A stretch of 64,000 bases of DNA from Saccharomycopsis crataegensis (GCF_037102585.1 NW_027043820.1:372001-436000); one strand, 5' to 3'. Shown: positions 32,575-43,540, counted from the stretch's first letter. Numbers and translations are program-made. The notes: a model not told the origin generated them from the sequence alone.

Positions 32575-35500
32575 TCAAGATCTTCTATTCAAACTTTGAA
32601 AGGAACGACCCAACAACGGTTTTCTACAGATAGGAATACTAGAAGAACCATAGAAGTCCTTAATGGACTCATAGAGGTTCTTCTGTAAACCCAGTGGAAC
32701 ACTATCCACAAAAACATCAACCGGGACCGTAAAGCAATGACCAGGACGAGCCATCCGAAAGGTAACATCAAAAGACCTAGTGTCAGGATCATATCCTAAA
32801 ATACCATTAACCTCAGAAGCTCTAGCTTTAAATTCATTAACAGTCCGGGGAAGATCAATAAAAGCAGCTTCAGGCACCGAATAAGGACGTAAAAACCTCG
32901 CATTAATCACCCTTGATTTAAGGTTTAATATCGGTAAATCAATTTCAAAACTATTCTTGTTAATAACCTTGACTACTTTAAAAGGACCAAAATACACATC
33001 AGTCACTTTTTTGTATCGAGTACTATTCGTGTACGCTTCGCGATGCACAAGCACGTACTGACCAACTGTATAATCATCAAAGCTTGCTCCTGCATTGGCA
33101 CTTATATTCATCCGGTGCTGATACAGGGATAATTGTTCTGAAACGGCCCAATGAATTGCCCTCAATCTCTTCCCCCACTCACTAATCAGGTGATGAGCAA
33201 TATCAACAACTTGAGGTTCAGACAATTGAAGCAACGGTTGGCGACCAAAAACCGCTTGGAAAGGCGAAATACCGGTAGCCGAATGAATAGATGAATTGAT
33301 AGCAGTCTGAGCCACAGCCAAATAACTCAACCAATCACCTTTATTTTCAGAAACAAAAGTACGAAGGAGCTGTACTACCTTCTTGTTAGCGGCTTCTGCC
33401 ACACCATTTCCACGAGGGTTGTTAGCAGCCGTGAGATGATACTTAAATCCCATAATCTTCGAAATATCCTTGGCAATGCTATTAGCCCAACGAATATCAC
33501 GATCAGAGCGAATAAAACACGGAATACCATAATACACAAATACATTATGGAACAACACCTTAGCAACACCCATTGTATCAATCTGTTTGTTGCATCCAAT
33601 AAAAATAGAAAATTTCGAAAAATCATCAACAACGGTAAGGATAGCATCACATCCTCCACATTCCGGCAATCCAGTAATCATATCAATCAGAATTCTTTGG
33701 AAAGTGAATCCTGGAGGATCAACAGCCATAATAGGATGGGAATGGTGTTGGCGTATTTTTGTTCTCAAACAAGTATCACATCCACCAACTACTGCAGTGA
33801 CAATCTTCATAAGATTTCGCATATAAAACTTAGAAGATAGCCCGAGGTATAATTGAGTTATCCCGGCATGCATTCTGCCATGCTCATACTCAATTAACCT
33901 ACGGGCCCGCAGCGCCCCAACAACCCGGCGCCACGGAGATTGATTGGTACGTCCAAACAATTTACCATCAATCAATTTAAAATTCTTCAAAATACCCTGA
34001 CTCACATCGAGTCTATCACCATTAACATCTTCTTCATCAATTCTCGTTTCTGCGACATCGCTGGCATTATCACTTGCTTTATTATCCTTGTCCTCAATTA
34101 ACCTTAAACTGTTACTAATCTCCGCAAAATACTCATCCGATTCAATCGAAGCCTTGATTTCTGCTTCAGTTAAATTAACTGCAGGGATTACCGATTCCAA
34201 AGCCCCCACATAACGAGAGAGGTAATCAGCTAACTCATTTGTTGTACCCTTGACATATTCTAACACAATATCAAACTCAGCGAGTTTAGTAATCCATCTT
34301 TTAACCCTGTCATTTTCAGCTTCCTTATTTCCTTTAAGCAACACAGACAAGGATTGGTGATCAGTCTTTACCACAATTCTATGACCAAATATCAAATGGG
34401 CCGTCTTGTCTAATAAGTAGACAACGGCTAAAAGTTCTTTATCTCTAATTGGATAATTCTTTTCGTGGATTGAAAGGCTCCGCAGGTAATAACCAACAAT
34501 TTGCAGCTCATCGGACCCAGGGATTAACTGTTTCAATACCCCCCCAATTGCAATTCCTGAAGCATCAGACTCAATTACAAATACAGTAGCGGGATCAGTC
34601 GAAAGTGGAACACTTAGTACCTTGGTTTCCAACAAGGCTTGCTTCAAAGAAGCGAACCTTTTGGAAACTGTCTCCATATCCCATTCGAGATTTTTGGAGA
34701 CAAATTGGTAAAGTTCAACCACTAAGTCCGAATAGCTGGCAACGAAATGACGGAAATAATTCGTGAATCCAAGAGTTTTCTGCAACTCCTTGGCATTCAC
34801 AGGGGTCTTCAATTTCCGAATTACTTCCCTAGTATCATCAGGGATTTCAACTCCATCCGGACCAATTTCCCAACCAAGAAAGCGAACCTTAGAGCTCATA
34901 AAACTGCATTTCAGCCTTTTCAAAAACAACTTGTTCTCCCGACACACATCAAAAAACTGCTTGAGCAAACCCAAATGCTCTTCCCTGTTTGGCGACGCCA
35001 AGAGAACATCATCAACATAATTACGGGCAGTTGAAAGGTGTGATATTTTCTTGGCTAAGTATGATTGTAGGTGTGAAGGGGCTGATGTGAGTCCGAAGGG
35101 TAATCTCAAGTACTCGTACTTGAGCCCTTCAAACTCAAAAGCCGTGAATCTACTAGAATTCTCATCGAGGGTAAGTTGATGAAAGCCTTCCGTTAAATCC
35201 ACGGTTGAGAACACCTTATTGGCCAGAAAGATCTGGATCAATTCATCGTAACTGGGAAGGTTCTGATTAAACCTTTTCAATAAAAGGTTGATTTGACGAA
35301 AATCAATAACCAAACGAATCTCCCCAGTCTTCTTCTTGACAACTAGAAAAGGTGAAGAATAAGGCGAGTTAGAGGGTTGAATAAGTTTAGAATCAACCAT
35401 ACGCCTAATATGATTTCTAACCTCATGCAAAAGAGCAATCTTAACCTTCGGAATATACGGGGTTGTTGGAACTTCTTCCGACATCGGTTCAAGCCTGATA

Positions 35501-37044
35501 TTATCTGCCCCCCGAGACTCAACAACTTGATTAATCCCAAGCTTCTCCGCAAAAATATCCGCATAATCAAACAACAATTTCTCTAATCTAGGATCGTCTA
35601 TCTCAACAGGATCCAGGCTAAGAGCAGCCATAGCACTAATACTTTCAATAGATTTCTCATCCAAATCGTCCACCCCCACATCTCCCACAGTAAGATTAGC
35701 AAAATCAATAAGATGGGCATATTCTCTAATGAATGGAAGCCCCACAATAACAGTAGGTGAAACAATCGGGTGCACATAACAACGGATCTTCACAACAGTA
35801 TGGTTAAATGTAACAGGGATAATCACATACCTATCTACCGCATCATACTGATTAGTTGCAGTCTTGATTGTTCTTGGGCTAATCCTAGTAAGATCGGCAC
35901 TATCATAACCGAGCTTAGGCAAAATAGACGGATTCACAAAACTGTAACTCGCCCCAGAGTCAATAAGAGCTTTGGTAACAAACCCAGCAGGTCCCATAGT
36001 AACAGGAACCTTGAAAGCAACAACATCCTCATACGGAACTGCATGGTCCTCCTCTTGGACGCAATCCATAAGGTGAGCCAAACGAGCACCAGACCCACCA
36101 CCACCACGGCGAGGGCAGTCCATGCTCTGATGTCCATGTCCTTTACACTGGAAACAATTTCCAAGAATAAGCAACAGCCTCACCTCCTCCTGGGTGAGAT
36201 TAAATTTCTTGCAGAGGGCGGCAATCTTACCACTAGACTTGCGAGGGTATGAGTTTCCCCGAGAACTTGGTACTGATTGCAAAGCATCCAATTCCATTGG
36301 CATCGGACCACCTCTATCCATAGGCGAAAACGTAGACGGCATAGGGATAGTCAGAGTATGGATGGTTCTTTCAGTAAGATCATTAATACTAAGTGCATGA
36401 GAAATCACATCATCTAATTTCTCATAAATGCGTCCTGCATCTGCAATGTGCTTCTGCAAACGCGGGTCCAAGGAATCGATAAAACGATTAATTTTTGAAC
36501 GTTCTGACCAATCTGGAATGTACACAACATTCGCTTGAAACTCAGCAACGTGGGACAGAAGCGCTTTTCCTTTTTGCGCAATTGTCCACAATGTTCTTTC
36601 CAAAATGTCAACCATATCAACTCTAGAAAAGTGCGCAAGCACTTGAGCCTTAAAGGCTCTATAAGAGATATCTGACGGCAAGGAGTCAGAGAAAGAAGAA
36701 AAACTTCTAAAAGTATCTTGAGCCACGTTTCTCACGATAAAACTCATCTTATACTTGTCATTCCAATTAAGTGGCATCTGGTGTTCTGCATACTGGAAGA
36801 AGTCATGCAATGCCATGGGAGTGCGGGCAAGCATCCCTGTACTAAACGGCTTTCCGTTAAACTTGACCTCCATAGGGTCTAACACGCGACCGGCCTTCTC
36901 TTTACCGTGAAGCATTTCAACGAGCTCCATGAGCAACAGACGATTAGAATCGTCCAACGGTCCACCCGGCATACTCATCTCGTTTTCTTCGCCTGAATAA
37001 TTATCTTCTTCGTCTGAGCTAGGGCTTAAACCAAATACAGTCAT
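32575..37044 (-). CDS. G2 gag-pol polyprotein (single frame, 1489 aa)
   Basis: Retrotransposon polyprotein of Ty3/gypsy order. Parts in order: capsid-like gag in the first ~300 residues; one CCHC knuckle (C-FQ-C-KGHG-H-QSMD-C); aspartic protease box LIDSGAS; reverse transcriptase with YVDD; RNase H; integrase with an HHCC-type zinc region. Gag and pol are fused in one frame, unlike Ty3 itself, where a frameshift separates them. The start is the first ATG after the primer site region. No open break is visible. Confidence 0.92.
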   Translation of the reverse strand: MTVFGLSPSSDEEDNYSGEENEMSMPGGPLDDSNRLLLMELVEMLHGKEKAGRVLDPMEVKFNGKPFSTGMLARTPMALHDFFQYAEHQMPLNWNDKYKMSFIVRNVAQDTFRSFSSFSDSLPSDISYRAFKAQVLAHFSRVDMVDILERTLWTIAQKGKALLSHVAEFQANVVYIPDWSERSKINRFIDSLDPRLQKHIADAGRIYEKLDDVISHALSINDLTERTIHTLTIPMPSTFSPMDRGGPMPMELDALQSVPSSRGNSYPRKSSGKIAALCKKFNLTQEEVRLLLILGNCFQCKGHGHQSMDCPRRGGGGSGARLAHLMDCVQEEDHAVPYEDVVAFKVPVTMGPAGFVTKALIDSGASYSFVNPSILPKLGYDSADLTRISPRTIKTATNQYDAVDRYVIIPVTFNHTVVKIRCYVHPIVSPTVIVGLPFIREYAHLIDFANLTVGDVGVDDLDEKSIESISAMAALSLDPVEIDDPRLEKLLFDYADIFAEKLGINQVVESRGADNIRLEPMSEEVPTTPYIPKVKIALLHEVRNHIRRMVDSKLIQPSNSPYSSPFLVVKKKTGEIRLVIDFRQINLLLKRFNQNLPSYDELIQIFLANKVFSTVDLTEGFHQLTLDENSSRFTAFEFEGLKYEYLRLPFGLTSAPSHLQSYLAKKISHLSTARNYVDDVLLASPNREEHLGLLKQFFDVCRENKLFLKRLKCSFMSSKVRFLGWEIGPDGVEIPDDTREVIRKLKTPVNAKELQKTLGFTNYFRHFVASYSDLVVELYQFVSKNLEWDMETVSKRFASLKQALLETKVLSVPLSTDPATVFVIESDASGIAIGGVLKQLIPGSDELQIVGYYLRSLSIHEKNYPIRDKELLAVVYLLDKTAHLIFGHRIVVKTDHQSLSVLLKGNKEAENDRVKRWITKLAEFDIVLEYVKGTTNELADYLSRYVGALESVIPAVNLTEAEIKASIESDEYFAEISNSLRLIEDKDNKASDNASDVAETRIDEEDVNGDRLDVSQGILKNFKLIDGKLFGRTNQSPWRRVVGALRARRLIEYEHGRMHAGITQLYLGLSSKFYMRNLMKIVTAVVGGCDTCLRTKIRQHHSHPIMAVDPPGFTFQRILIDMITGLPECGGCDAILTVVDDFSKFSIFIGCNKQIDTMGVAKVLFHNVFVYYGIPCFIRSDRDIRWANSIAKDISKIMGFKYHLTAANNPRGNGVAEAANKKVVQLLRTFVSENKGDWLSYLAVAQTAINSSIHSATGISPFQAVFGRQPLLQLSEPQVVDIAHHLISEWGKRLRAIHWAVSEQLSLYQHRMNISANAGASFDDYTVGQYVLVHREAYTNSTRYKKVTDVYFGPFKVVKVINKNSFEIDLPILNLKSRVINARFLRPYSVPEAAFIDLPRTVNEFKARASEVNGILGYDPDTRSFDVTFRMARPGHCFTVPVDVFVDSVPLGLQKNLYESIKDFYGSSSIPICRKPLLGRSFQSLNRRS

Positions 37045-37136
37045 ACACTAGGATAACCAAGCTATGCTATTAAACGACAACAGAAGTTTATAATCAGTGG
37101 AGTCTGTAAAACTAAAAACCTAGTGGTGCTACCAAT

Positions 37137-37340
37137 TGTTATATTACGATGCGACTATACTAGATGTAGTTAGTCACGGGTTAGGATTGATTTAGTATTA
37201 CTCTCTGAAGAACCAGAGATCATATATATTGAAAACTTTTCATAATCGACGACTATAATTATATACTAATGGTTATGAGCTTATGGTTATGAGCACGTGT
37301 ATCATTGCCTATAACCAATAGCTCAAACCATACTACAACA
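37137..37340 (-). repeat. G2 5' LTR (204 bp)
   Basis: Partner of 32361-32564 with about one difference. The primer-binding site complement lies immediately to its left (37120-37135). Confidence 0.95.
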
Positions 37341-37345
37341 AGTTG

Positions 37346-37392
37346 TGTTACAATCTGCTTCTTGTTGATGATTGTTCTCGACCAAGAAGATT
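37346..37392 (-). repeat. End of the G1 3' LTR, inverted
   Basis: Reverse of the last ~47 bp of the G1 LTR (TGTTACAATCTGCTTCTTG...). It continues the LTR interrupted at 22792. Its outer flank, AGTTG on the plus strand, is the complement of the CAACT that precedes the G1 5' LTR. It is displaced by the inversion described in the findings. Confidence 0.85.
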
Positions 37393-38871
37393 ATATATGG
37401 ATAACTATTGGACCATCAGTGACATTTTGGCCGGAAACATTGCAGCGTGACCTCCATATCAAGTACAAGTTATCAAACATGACCAGCTTGCAGATTCAAT
37501 CAAAAATAGAAGCATTCAACACATATATTGCATCCAAGTTCTATTACAAAGAACTACACCAACCTTTGTTACCCAATCAGTTGAATCAAATTGACACATC
37601 GATTAAGTTATTGGTCAAGCAAGATACACCTATTTCTTTTGATACACTCAAGACACACAACAACAAAGGCGGTTTCTCAATGATTGATTTAAAGTCTCAA
37701 CTCCAACACCGAAGAGCCAAAATTTTCCAGGATTTGTTTTTGGATAGTCACACTAAATATAACCAGATATTACGTTTTAAAATCCAATCAAGTATCAATA
37801 ACATCATTCAAAAAACATCACCAACAAAATCACCAAAGGATGAATATATCAAAACTCATTATTGGTGGGTGGTATTACTTGAACTAGCGGATGACATTGA
37901 GAATACCAATGATTCAATTTCCTTAGAAGTTATGAATAGCAGCACATTCTCAGATGCTGAAAGGACAGCGTACTGGGATTTCAGAAAAGTTCTTGGTATA
38001 AAGAAACGTACAATCAGGTTGAAGCCAATGAAGATTGGAATTGAAGATTTGAAAAATTCAATTGAAAAAGGGATTCCTGAAAAATATCAACAACACATTC
38101 CAATTAGAATTAAGGATTTTGACCATACTAAAGGAAGTAAAAAACAACGGGAAAAACAAGATGTGAACAAGATGTCAAAAACACTCATGGACATTACTGG
38201 GGTGAATCAGAAACAAGTTGATAACTTTTGGCATAACCTCAAAAAATTCAACCAACATTTCCCGGGGAAATATCAAAATATTCACATCTTTCATTTGGGC
38301 ATTGAAAATCACAATTACGTAAATAATCATTGTGACTATTGCAGCAAAAAATTAACCAGATATGATGAACCCCAATATGCCCCAAAGGAAATCCAATTTG
38401 AAATCATGAAGCACCATCTTATTGAATGTCCATTGGCCCAGAAACTTTGGAAAAAAATTGACTTGAATATCCCATTAACCTGGCAAACAATCATTACCCC
38501 TGCCACCAACATGAACGAAACCAGAACGATCGATAGATATCTAGGTTTCCAACGAAAATTATCAAGATTGAAATCCAAAAGGCATTTCAATTGTCATATG
38601 GCCGTTGATTCAATGATCTTCTTGCTTGAAAGCAATATCTTTTAAGCGGAGAAGAAAAAATAGGTGGGGAAAAACAAGAAAATAAAATCAAAAAAAAAAC
38701 AACAATTAAAAACCTTAAAAACGCATAAAAACATTTTTTCTCAATAATAGGGTTTTTCACCATTAATGGTTTTCCCTTAACACTTTAATTTTCAAACTAC
38801 ATTAAGTAGTTTATGAGATATATAGTTATATAATTAATTAATATATTGAATTTTGTCTTTAAAAAAAAAAT
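37393..38871 (+). mobile_element. LINE-B copy B4 (5' truncated)
   Basis: Plus-strand LINE-B: the last ~417 codons of ORF2, 3' UTR with both hairpins (arms AAACTAC/GTAGTTT and ACCATTAATGGT), and poly(A) at ~38861-38870. It begins inside the RT-adjacent region and is joined on the left to the inverted G1 LTR end. It would be a minus-strand member of the 22.8-29.9 kb stack if the inversion is undone. Confidence 0.88.
37395..38645 (+). CDS. LINE-B ORF2 C-terminal fragment (B4)
   Basis: Open frame from the junction (…GPSVTFWPETLQ…) to the family's normal stop. It holds the region after the RT core and the C-terminal zinc motif CDYC...HHLIEC. There is no endonuclease and no FADD core. It differs from B2 at very few positions. 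Confidence 0.8.
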   Translation: MWITIGPSVTFWPETLQRDLHIKYKLSNMTSLQIQSKIEAFNTYIASKFYYKELHQPLLPNQLNQIDTSIKLLVKQDTPISFDTLKTHNNKGGFSMIDLKSQLQHRRAKIFQDLFLDSHTKYNQILRFKIQSSINNIIQKTSPTKSPKDEYIKTHYWWVVLLELADDIENTNDSISLEVMNSSTFSDAERTAYWDFRKVLGIKKRTIRLKPMKIGIEDLKNSIEKGIPEKYQQHIPIRIKDFDHTKGSKKQREKQDVNKMSKTLMDITGVNQKQVDNFWHNLKKFNQHFPGKYQNIHIFHLGIENHNYVNNHCDYCSKKLTRYDEPQYAPKEIQFEIMKHHLIECPLAQKLWKKIDLNIPLTWQTIITPATNMNETRTIDRYLGFQRKLSRLKSKRHFNCHMAVDSMIFLLESNIF

Positions 38872-38875
38872 AGTT

Positions 38876-39312
38876 AACCTGCGCTGGGTGGCGTAGTGGG
38901 CAGAACCATAGACTAAGAAAGGGTCGCGTGTTCGAACCCCGCTCGCTGCATTAACCACCAGGTCACGTTCAGTACGCTAGCTGAGTAAGGAGTAATACCA
39001 CTCTGAAGGTAAGATACAAGGGGGTTTTAGTGAGTAAAAATCTCACACTACCGGTAAGGTTGCGTCGCTGGTGTCTTTCGAAGATTTCCTCCTCCCTGGC
39101 TAAAAAAAAAAATAGTGACAGGTTGCTACAAGTCAAAAACATTGCATTTTCCAACCCAAACTCCCAGGTTAACAAAAATATTGGGAGAAAACGGATACCA
39201 AATAAGTCGCCATAGCTGCGCATAATTGATCATAATAACCGTACATAAAAAGTGCGATGACCTATATAGCTCTTAGTAGTTAAATATAGGGACTTTATAA
39301 AAAAAAAAAAAA
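38876..39312 (+). mobile_element. tRNA-derived SINE, copy 2
   Basis: Nearly identical to copy 1 but inverted relative to it. The head starts at about CCTGCGCTGG; A-box TGGCGTAGTGG near 38887; B-box-like TGTTCGAACCC near 38929. The LINE-A-like middle includes the hairpin GTGAG(39030-39034)...CTCAC(39042-39046). Then come an internal A-run near 39103-39113, a second segment, and poly(A) to 39312. It had inserted in the G3 5' LTR, whose remainder follows directly. Confidence 0.78.
38878..38948 (+). promoter_or_regulatory. SINE head: Pol III type-2 promoter (A and B boxes)
   Basis: The A-box TGGCGTAGTGG fits consensus TGGCNNAGTGG fully, and GTTCGAACCC fits the B box closely. The spacing is that of a tRNA gene, and a T-arm with four of five pairs can be drawn. 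The anticodon region is too diverged to assign the parent tRNA. Confidence 0.65.
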
Positions 39313-39600
39313 TCGGTATGGTACCATACGGAACCCATGATCGGCATTACTTCATCGAGGTATTACCTTATCAAGGTATCACCTTATGTTCCACCCCTTA
39401 TCTTTTAGTCCTTTATTCCGGGAAGGGGTCCAACACCCCATTATTAGTTTTAATCATTTTATTTATATAAGGATTCAACATTCCTTTAGTTTAGACCTTT
39501 ATTTAGTTTAGGAAGGACAAGTCTCTTCGAATATAAAATATTGCCTGTAATCTCCACTTGATTCCAGAATCTAGTGTGTCCTTGCACACTGATTGTAACA
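39313..39600 (+). repeat. G3 5' LTR, remainder
   Basis: Continues from GGTATGGTACCATACGG to ...GATTGTAACA, followed by TTTGGTAGCACCACTAGG. The last third differs from the G1 LTR, while the U3-like first part is shared. Confidence 0.8.
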
Positions 39601-42600
39601 TTTGGTAGCACCACTAGGTTTAAGGACATCTCATTCTTGGTGCCCCGCGAAGCCTAGTTGGTTAACTCGGGATCTTAAGTGGAGTATGGCAGAAGAGCTT
39701 CCGGTGAATTATTGAAGTCGACGTGTGCTATCACAAGTTGACATGGAGTGATTGCTACGGTTCACCGTGGGGTTAGTTGCTTACTCGACCGAATAATGGA
39801 AGTTTTACGAACTATCAATGTTGCACAAACATGCTAAACGGGACAAAGCAATACTCTTCCGAGAATAGTCGTTCTGTGAATGATCAGAAATAATAAGGTT
39901 TATTTATGAAACGACCTGAAGAGCGAACTAGGAGAACCCTTGAGTGGGCCATCATGTTCGGAATGTCCAAGGTGTCGTGAATGTGATGTGCTGGAATCCG
40001 TCATAAGGTTCAGGAGCTGAAAATACCAAACCAGAGACAGGCGCACGGTTGCAGTGGCATTGGTGTATAATGCTGTTCCTGGAGAAGACGGGGGTACGGT
40101 TTCGAAGAGATCAAGCTTAAGCTTGGCTGCATTATGCTAGCGAAAGTCATGGAAGCGAAGCTACGTGTCATCTCAGTGCAACTGAGTTGAACAATTTGTC
40201 ACTCACCCTTTTCTCACCACGGCATAATGGATGTACCCACCGTTGTGTTATATGAAGTATCTTTCCGACCATGACTATCTTACTTCGCTAGGTCGGATGC
40301 GATAATGCGAATATGATTACAGTTACCTCATATACCTGCAGGACCCTGTCTTGGTTACTTCGTCAGAAAAGACGTCATATGTGTTTGTCTTGATTGTGTT
40401 GAAGATTTAACGCCACGCCAGGTGACGCGAATTCCCTGACTGCTTTACATCGTTATAAGTGAACGATGAAATTATTTTTGTTTGTGACTGTTGTCACCAC
40501 AGGTGCTGTGGACGCCCTGTCTGTTTTACTTCGTTATAAGAGAACGATGAAATTATTTTTGTTTGTGACTGCTGTCACCCCAGGCGCTTTGGAAGCCCTG
40601 TCTGTTTTACGTCGTTATAAGAGAATGACGTAACTATCTTTGTTTTGTGACGGTTGTCACCCCAGGTGCTGTGGATGCCCTGCTACATTACATCGTTATA
40701 CGAGAACGTTGTAACTTTTGTTTTTGACTTGTCACATGAGGAACTTTGGTGGCCTTGTGTATTTTAACGGGCAAAAAGAGAACCATTGTCTGCCTCCTTC
40801 GTGACTGGATTTTGTTACCTCAGGGCCACGGTGGCCCTGCGTATTTCACACCGTTGAGGAAAACGAGTGTTTGGTTTTATGATCGATTAGGATCACGTTA
40901 TAGGTGTCAAAATGACCCTGCTTATGGAGTGGTTGAGATCGGAACAAATAGCCACTAACCACTCCCACAAGACAACGACGTGTTGTTTTGTTTATATTGT
41001 TTATTTTTGATGTTTATTTTTTTTTGCTTATTGTTAAGCCACATTTCTGAGTCAGGATCAAGAGCCGACTAGTTATGTTTGGGAAGGATTTTATTCCTCT
41101 CCTATAAAATATTGGTGATTATTGAGGAGCCTAGGTCAAGAACCAAATAGTTAGAAAAGGTTACGATCTTAGAATCCTTACGCCGAAGATTGGTTTGTTT
41201 GGTGGTATAGTCATTATTTGTTAATTCCGGTATTCTAGTGCTGGAACGGAATTAATATATGGGTGACAACGGAATTGGGAGATAGAAGTCCCAAAGTTGT
41301 ATCGGTTACGGAAAGCTGGTAACTACGGAGCGATGAGATAATAGCATCGCTTAGAGATTGTTGAGTTGAAATTATAGTAGTCACTAAAAGGTGATACGAA
41401 GCGATGACGTGGAAAGTCGCTATTTGATTTTGGATCGAAGGAATGATCCTTACAGATGTATGGAAGATTGGAGAAAGGAAACTTTTACGATGACCAAGGC
41501 AACTGGTGCCGAAGCTAGAGACGTTTAATAAATTGTGTTGTTCATGTTGCAAAGGAAGGTTCTGTCATATCGACAGTCTTACTAAATGTTGTTACGAACA
41601 ATTGATTGAGATTGATGCATCCGTGGAAATTAAACGAGTGATTAAAGCCTTTCCTGTGGGGATACTCGTCTGATAAGTTGGTCTCCAGTGTTCTTGTTAT
41701 TTGTGCGGTAACGGAGATCATTGGTTCTGTGGGGTGACAATGATAGTAATAAAACAACGGTTTCGTTACTTCGAAAGGCCACAGTACAACATTACCTTGA
41801 CACATTGGAGCATTGGAACTTTCAACACAGAGTTTACAGGAAAGAGTTAATCTGCGGTTGATAAGGGTAATTCCACAAGTTGTGTGAACAATGCAAACCA
41901 CAGAAGGATGTATCAGTGTCAACTATTCGCGAGAACAGATTAGGAGAAAGCTATGTAAATTATCGTTTCCGGCTTGGTTGGCAACCTCCCTTGGGTCATG
42001 GGTATTTCGATAATCGAAATAGAGCTCGACCATGGAGAGTCATTACTCGGGTTGCTTGGAATCTCCAAACCGAAGAATGAAGAGTCCTATTTGATTACCA
42101 TGTTACGGTGAAAAAAAAAGGATAGCTGGTATCGAATCGGAATGCTAATAATTCCAAAGGGGTAATTGGAATAGCTCCGGAGTTAAGCGAGGATCGCGTA
42201 TAAAGTGACAAGAAGCTGATATTGGTAACAGGATTAAGGCAGTGTCATAATCGTTGTCAAAGTTGTATAAGAGGTATACAACCCTAAGGTCGAACAGGGA
42301 TTGTGCGTGAGCGATGTAATATATCGTGGAATCGCATTGGAGTGAATAAGGCCAGAAGAGTATGAACTAGGGCATGCTTTTGAACATTTCGACTGAAAGG
42401 GATAAGGTTGAGCCAAGAAGCTCTATCGTTGTCAATTGACAGGATAAGGGTTTTGATGATATATCCAGTTTTGAAAATTAAAGAATTGAAGGCTGAGAAG
42501 TGTTAACCAGATGCGGTAAATGCACTAATGAAATGAACAATGTCCTAATGAAATGAACAAGGTACTTGATTAGATACATCACACTATTGAATCACTTAGA

Positions 42601-43540
42601 GAAGCCAAAAAATGTATTTGATCATTGACGTTACGAAAATATTGATTGTGAACTGTATCGTTAGGAGAAAGCGAGTTAATGGAATAACTAGCAGGACGAT
42701 GGATTGACCGAGTACGGACTGGAAGAGGTCACTGGAGAGAATTCCCGACATCATCCATTGATCATATTAGTTCAAGTGACTTACTTCTTACAATGGCTAA
42801 GAGTGATTAGAGCTAGGAAGCTCCGTCATAACTGCTAATTCCTGAGCTTATCTTGAACTAAAGGTATGCTAACCCTATTCACTGGGAACGTCGATGAGTC
42901 TTAACTACTCCTCAATAAAATGACCTTTTTATGCATCTCGTGAGAACTGGATTGGAATAAATTTTGAGAAGACCAGAGAAGAAACTAAAGAAGAGAAGAA
43001 TTTGGAATTCATGGTAATTGATACGTTGGCATTGTATGTCCAGGTTAGAAGTTTTGAAAGAAGTTAGTGATTAATGGATAAAGCTACCCATTGAATTAAT
43101 GTGAGAGTTGGGAAGCTGACCGAGCTTACCGAGCCGACAGTTATTAGGTTATAAAGATCTTGGATTTTAAAGATTTTGGAACTTGTCTAAGCAGGGTTGG
43201 AAGTACTGAAGTTAACGATGATGAGAAGAATTAGCATGATTTGTGATTTCTTATCCTTTTACTTCGTCCTCATCTCAGTTGGTTCCGGAATAGTATAACT
43301 TCGGACAATTTGGTCCTTAGCAGTTTTAGTCAAGGCCGCTGTTGGTTTCTTTCGACCAAATGTGCACTGTTGTTGTTGTCCAATCACAAGCTTGGAAGAC
43401 CTTGAAGTATTCTTATGAGTACTGGTACCATTGGAGAGAAATATGTTATGAAATTATGATAAAAGATAAATGAGCAGCTAATGGTTGAATCAAGTTCAAC
43501 ATTTGGGATTAGTGAAAGCTCGGAATGTTGGTTTGAATTA
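39601..43540. other. G3 interior, non-coding
   Basis: After the primer site at 39602-39618 there is no reading frame above ~130 codons with recognisable motifs on either strand. An 81-bp minisatellite lies at ~40441-40760. The rest shows no repeat or gene I can name. From about 43540 onward the sequence resembles the end of G1 pol. Confidence 0.6.
40441..40760 (+). repeat. 81-bp tandem repeat, about 4 units
   Basis: CGTTATA anchors recur at about 40451, 40532, 40613 and 40694, exactly 81 bp apart. Each unit holds the small inverted repeat GTGAC-tgtt-GTCAC and a CCCTG block. 81 is a multiple of three, which would fit a former coding repeat, but no frame runs through now. Confidence 0.8.

Larger units (their letters stand above)
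32361..37340 (-). mobile_element. Ty3/gypsy element G2 (looks whole)
   Basis: 4980 bp with 204-bp LTRs at 32361-32564 and 37137-37340, flanked by the 5-bp target duplication AGTTG (32356-32360 and 37341-37345). The LTRs differ at about one position, so the insertion is recent. The primer-binding site (TGGTAGCACCACTAGG on the minus strand) and a G-rich polypurine run next to the 3' LTR are present. One long gag-pol frame fills the interior. The 3' LTR faces tRNA-Thr. The element sits exactly at the duplication left by G1, so the same tRNA-proximal site was used twice. Confidence 0.95.

Noticed and set aside
38878-38948. A functional tRNA gene at the SINE head
   Set aside because: The acceptor stem is mostly wobble pairs with a mismatch, and the same head occurs in a second dispersed copy fused to a SINE body.
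40441-40760. CRISPR array or coding repeat in G3
   Set aside because: Repeats are directly tandem at 81 bp without spacers, and no frame runs through them.
40746-42080. Short reading frames in the G3 interior as genes
   Set aside because: All are under ~130 codons, without motifs or start context, in sequence that looks non-coding.
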